Origin: Candidatus Moraniibacteriota bacterium
GTDB taxonomy: Bacteria; Patescibacteriota; Minisyncoccia; Moranbacterales; UBA9337
Length of the DNA stretch: 9,663 nt
Direction: 5' to 3'
NCBI GenBank assembly: GCA_023229615.1
Contig: JALNYX010000034.1
Location: 1-9,663 of the forward strand
Shown: one piece after another, positions 8,101 through 9,663 of the stretch
Layout of the letters: each line of letters starts with the position of its first letter
Numbering within the stretch: position 1 is the stretch's first letter
The notes under the pieces: generated by a model
What the model saw: the letters and a program-made list of their open reading frames with translations, nothing else
What the model was told of the DNA's origin: nothing
Database searches by the model: none
Position numbers and translations under genes: made by a program

Positions 8101-8998
8101 AAGGAATTTTTTCGCCTTTGTTATCCTGACGATATTTGTTAATCAATTCATTAGCTCCTTTCAATTTCTCCCCATTCTTCAAAGTTTTGCCTCCAACAAT
8201 CTCATTGTATGAGTCGATACCATTCTGCAACAAACACGTACTGTAAAAACTCAAAGAAAATACCTCGCTAGCCGATTTTTCAAAGTTTTTTTCAACCTCG
8301 AAAAAATCAATCTTGTCTTTTATTAAATTGAAAATACTAATATTATCACAAAATCTTCTCAGATTCTGATCGATAATCCTGGTTGAAACCGCAGAGGCAA
8401 TCCCATTATCTTTATAGAAGTTTTTTCTAGTTTCCTGAAATTTTGAAAAATATCCCGTAAAACCTTTCCATCCCTTGAAGATCGAAACAACTTCTCCAGT
8501 TTCTTCATCAATGATTTCCGCACCTTTTTCATTTCCATACCTCTCATTCAAAATCTCAAACACACTTTCCTCAAAAAATATACTGCAATCCTTTTTCTTT
8601 ATCTTTATGTTGGAATATTTTTCAATCCATTCCTTTGCTTTATTGTCCAAAATTGCAACAATCTCTTTTCGCAAATCCCCCTCTTTTTTCCAAAGCGCCT
8701 TTTGAAAATCTTTGTTTTTCTTATCTTTTTTGTATTTTTCAAAAATATCAAAATATCCATTCAATCCAGAAAGCGAAACATCACCTAATGCTTCTTTTAT
8801 AAATTCTCTATGAAGACGGTCAATAAATGGCTTTGTTTCTTCGTACTTCTTCTGAATTTTTTCATCTTTTTTAAAAACCTCATCTTTTTCCAGCATCACC
8901 TGAGTTTCCCCTACCGACCTCAGCTCAAATCTTAATGTTTTTGAAAGACTATACAGATTTGTAAAATCTTGGAACGTTTTTTTGTTTTCGCTTTTCAT
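5162..8998 (-). CDS. cas12a: Type V-A effector nuclease Cas12a (Cpf1)
   Basis: Single-protein effector that cuts its own pre-crRNA and then makes staggered cuts in target DNA at a T-rich PAM. At 1278 residues it is full length (family about 1200-1310). Seen in order: WED-I signature YSLSKTLRFEL (16-26); REC lobe (about 30-570); PAM-region TLANGWDKNKETDN (N596, K602, N606) and MPKVCFS (K663); WED-III KLNGQAEIFYRPKS and KKRYTENKMFFHCP (to about 853); RuvC-I GIDRGEK (D887); bridge helix with W937; RuvC-II LEDLN (E972); Nuc-domain QIRNT (R1189); RuvC-III GDENGAYN (D1228). All catalytic residues are present. The crRNA-processing loop (about 824-838) is short and lacks histidine, and the usual DANGAY reads DENGAY. 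The start at 8998 leaves a normal short N-terminus; no Shine-Dalgarno motif precedes it. First gene of the cas operon; stop is TAG. Confidence 0.99.
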   Translation of the reverse strand: MKSENKKTFQDFTNLYSLSKTLRFELRSVGETQVMLEKDEVFKKDEKIQKKYEETKPFIDRLHREFIKEALGDVSLSGLNGYFDIFEKYKKDKKNKDFQKALWKKEGDLRKEIVAILDNKAKEWIEKYSNIKIKKKDCSIFFEESVFEILNERYGNEKGAEIIDEETGEVVSIFKGWKGFTGYFSKFQETRKNFYKDNGIASAVSTRIIDQNLRRFCDNISIFNLIKDKIDFFEVEKNFEKSASEVFSLSFYSTCLLQNGIDSYNEIVGGKTLKNGEKLKGANELINKYRQDNKGEKIPFLKSLDKQLLSEKEKFINQIENDQELLNVLKKFHITSREKIEMLRKLFKSFVAENYNYDLSKVYISKEAFNTISRKWTNETRKFEELLFEAMKAEKLAKYEKSDDSYKFSDFMALSYFRDALSENTSEAEKFWKDHYYQENGNKKGFLELNQSKWEQFLQIFDHEFSALLEDERVNEKGDIILIGYDNYKKDFENIISQDNFKNDSNSKVAIKDFADSVLSVYQMSKYFAVEKKRKWVEECELNDFYTNSEFGYLKYYEDAYEGIVQSYNHIRNYLTQKPYSESKWKLNFENPTLANGWDKNKETDNTSVILRKEGKLYLAIMKKGCNKIFSDKNLKIIKDDSGEFYEKMEYKLFPDPAKMMPKVCFSEKGLNFFKPSDDILEIYNNSEFKKGETFSVQNMQKLIEFYSDCLKKYEGWQCYDFNNVKSSRSYTNNIGEFYRDVAKDGYKISFIPVSVKYIEEKNNSGELYLFEIYNKDFAQGRTGKKNLHTMYFENVFSKDNEKHNFLIKLNGQAEIFYRPKSIEVEEVERNFKRKIVNKKRYTENKMFFHCPINLNRERGEMKARQFNAKINNFLADNSEINIIGIDRGEKHLAYYSVINQKGEILKSGSFNEINGVDYAKKLEERADEREKARRDWQDVEGIKDLKKGYVSQVVRRLADLAIEYNAVIILEDLNMRFKQIRGGIEKSVYQQLEKALIDKLSFLVNKNEMNSEKAGNLLKAYQLCAPFESFEKMGKQTGIVFYTQASYTSKIDPVTGWRPGLYLRYANADKAKKDILKFDSIKWSNEKKRFEFEYDIKKFQTQKEYPTKIKWTVCSNVERFRWDKTRNNNKGEYVHYEDMTNEFIELFKVASIDISRNIKDQIESMDSKENVKFFKDFLFFWGMICQIRNTQKEKEGNENDFILSPVDPLFDSRRASEYGKSLPKNGDENGAYNIARKGIVILNKISAHKGQNGNCEKFGWKEAFISHAEWDSFAQKK

Positions 8999-9008
8999 AA
9001 TAATTTTT

Positions 9009-9046
9009 ATAAAGATGATATTATATCTTTATAATATCATCTTTAT
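9009..9046. repeat. 17-bp-arm palindrome at the cas12a promoter
   Basis: Arms ATAAAGATGATATTATA (9009-9025) and TATAATATCATCTTTAT (9030-9046) are perfect inverted copies over 17 bp around a 4-nt centre, TCTT. The element ends 10 bp upstream of the cas12a ATG and covers both promoter candidates. It is AT-rich and lacks a T-run, so a terminator is unlikely. Its symmetry suits an operator for a dimeric regulator or a hairpin in the cas12a 5' leader; neither can be decided here. Confidence 0.85.
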
Positions 9047-9058
9047 CATCACTTACAA
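9020..9058 (-). promoter_or_regulatory. Predicted cas12a promoter region
   Basis: Two minus-strand candidates overlap: TTGTAA (9058-9053), 16 nt, TATTAT (9036-9031); and TGATAA (9048-9043), 17 nt, TATAAT (9025-9020). The second has the perfect -10 but a weak -35, and would give a leader of only about 15 nt. Both overlap the palindrome at 9009-9046, so anything bound there would block the polymerase. Motif-based only. Confidence 0.45.
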
Positions 9059-9118
9059 TAGAAAGTTATCCACAACCGGAAATCAGAAACCAATCATTTA
9101 ATCTATCTAATTTCCAAT

Positions 9119-9138
9119 CATCGCTAAATCCAGCGATG
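9119..9138 (-). terminator. Hairpin right after the RhuM-family gene, possible weak terminator
   Basis: Arms CATCGCT (9119-9125) and AGCGATG (9132-9138) enclose a 6-nt loop and begin 2 nt after the stop of the upstream gene. The stem has four G-C pairs out of seven. No T-run follows in the minus sense (ATTGGAAATTAG), so it does not meet the usual rho-independent pattern. Position is the main argument. The rest of the 8999-9140 gap holds only the cas12a promoter and palindrome as far as I can see. Confidence 0.3.
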
Positions 9139-9140
9139 GA

Positions 9141-9663
9141 TTATCTCAAACTCTTCTGGTCAATAAATCTTTTCAATTCATCTTTCACCACTTTTTCCAT
9201 TTTATCATGCGAAATTTTTCCCCTACCTGAAAGCACTTCCAATTTATTGGCTTTAAGCATCTCATGCAGATACGCCACCCAGTCTTTCATATGCATAATA
9301 TTTTTCCGCTCAATTTGAAATTCAGCGAAAGATAAAAATTGTTCTACTAACAAATACAATTGTCGCAATTCCGTTTCCAACATATAATTTTTTGCCACTT
9401 CCGCTTCCTTTCTGGTCGGTGTCGCGCCTTTCCAATTTGTCATTCCCAAATTTTCTTTTTTCCCACTGATACGGTTGACCACCAATTCCGCCGCTGTGTT
9501 TCCAGTAATTGCATAGTGGAATTTGTTTTGCATCGTCGCGTAAAATTCCTTGGTGAAATCAGTTTTCGAATCATAATCGACACTGGTTGCAAAAATGTCT
9601 TTCACTTTTTCATAGAGATTTCTTTCCGAAGCCCTGATCTTTCTGACTCTTTCCAGCCATTCC
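9141..9663 (-). CDS. RhuM-family protein, C-terminal 174 residues, cut by window edge
   Basis: The open frame continues beyond the right edge, so the true start is outside the window; a GTG at 9605 is internal. The visible residues begin EWLERVRKIRASERNLYEKV and run through DIFATSVDYD, ATMQNKFHYAITGNTAAELV, NWKGATPTRKEAEVAKNYM, and end in MHMKDWVAYLHEMLKANK and SGRGKISHDKM. I recognise this succession as the C-terminal half of RhuM proteins, named from Salmonella pathogenicity island 3 and common on mobile elements and in accessory islands. The biochemical function is not established and I assign none. The gene points toward cas12a, 142 bp away, with a hairpin just past its stop and a separate promoter for cas12a, so it is probably not in the cas operon. 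GC content is higher than in the cas genes (about 37-43% in sampled stretches). Confidence 0.88.
   Translation of the reverse strand, partial: EWLERVRKIRASERNLYEKVKDIFATSVDYDSKTDFTKEFYATMQNKFHYAITGNTAAELVVNRISGKKENLGMTNWKGATPTRKEAEVAKNYMLETELRQLYLLVEQFLSFAEFQIERKNIMHMKDWVAYLHEMLKANKLEVLSGRGKISHDKMEKVVKDELKRFIDQKSLR

Noticed and set aside
5162..8998. Alternative genetic code with TGA as glycine, as in Gracilibacteria and Absconditabacteria
   Set aside because: All recognised genes are open and complete under the standard code with no in-frame TGA.
9066..9074. TTATCCACA, a perfect consensus DnaA box upstream of cas12a
   Set aside because: A single box with no cluster, no dnaA gene and no AT-rich unwinding repeats nearby. 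A 9-mer on either strand in about 10 kb turns up by chance at several percent.

Overview
The window holds a complete class 2 type V-A CRISPR-Cas locus (Cas12a/Cpf1), entirely on the minus strand, between two genes cut by the window edges. Host: the standard genetic code fits (no in-frame TGA; stops are TAG or TAA). The cas genes are AT-rich and the visible starts lack a clear Shine-Dalgarno motif. The Cas12a carries the string RFKQIRGGIE after its RuvC-II motif, which I remember from Parcubacteria-type Cas12a. I infer a candidate-phyla (Patescibacteria/CPR) bacterium, with moderate confidence and no database support.

Layout, left to right. 1-425 (-): N-terminal third of rarA/mgsA, a core AAA+ ATPase, with an extended -10 promoter. 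502-3107: CRISPR array of 42 repeats (36 nt) and 41 spacers (25-28 nt), canonical crRNA sense on the minus strand, so the leader end is near 3107 and the old end near 502. 3108-3296: leader with a likely pre-crRNA promoter and a long hairpin. 3297-3578 (-): cas2. 3591-4544 (-): cas1. 4550-5095 (-): cas4. 5096-5161: two adjacent hairpins. 5162-8998 (-): cas12a, 1278 aa, all catalytic residues present. 8999-9140: promoter region with a 17-bp-arm palindrome, then a hairpin behind the next gene. 9141-9663 (-): C-terminal part of a RhuM-family protein.

How it works together: transcription order is cas12a, cas4, cas1, cas2, leader, array. Cas1 and Cas2 would integrate spacers, Cas4 would trim and orient them by PAM, and Cas12a would process pre-crRNA and cut target DNA. 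Nothing is visibly broken, 40 of 42 repeats are identical, and all spacers differ, so the locus looks functional and recently active.

No new gene system is visible; the class is known. The points worth a second look are a shortened crRNA-processing loop in Cas12a that lacks the usual histidine, the palindrome over the cas12a promoter, the hairpin pair between cas12a and cas4, the leader hairpin, and unusual sequence at the old end of the array.
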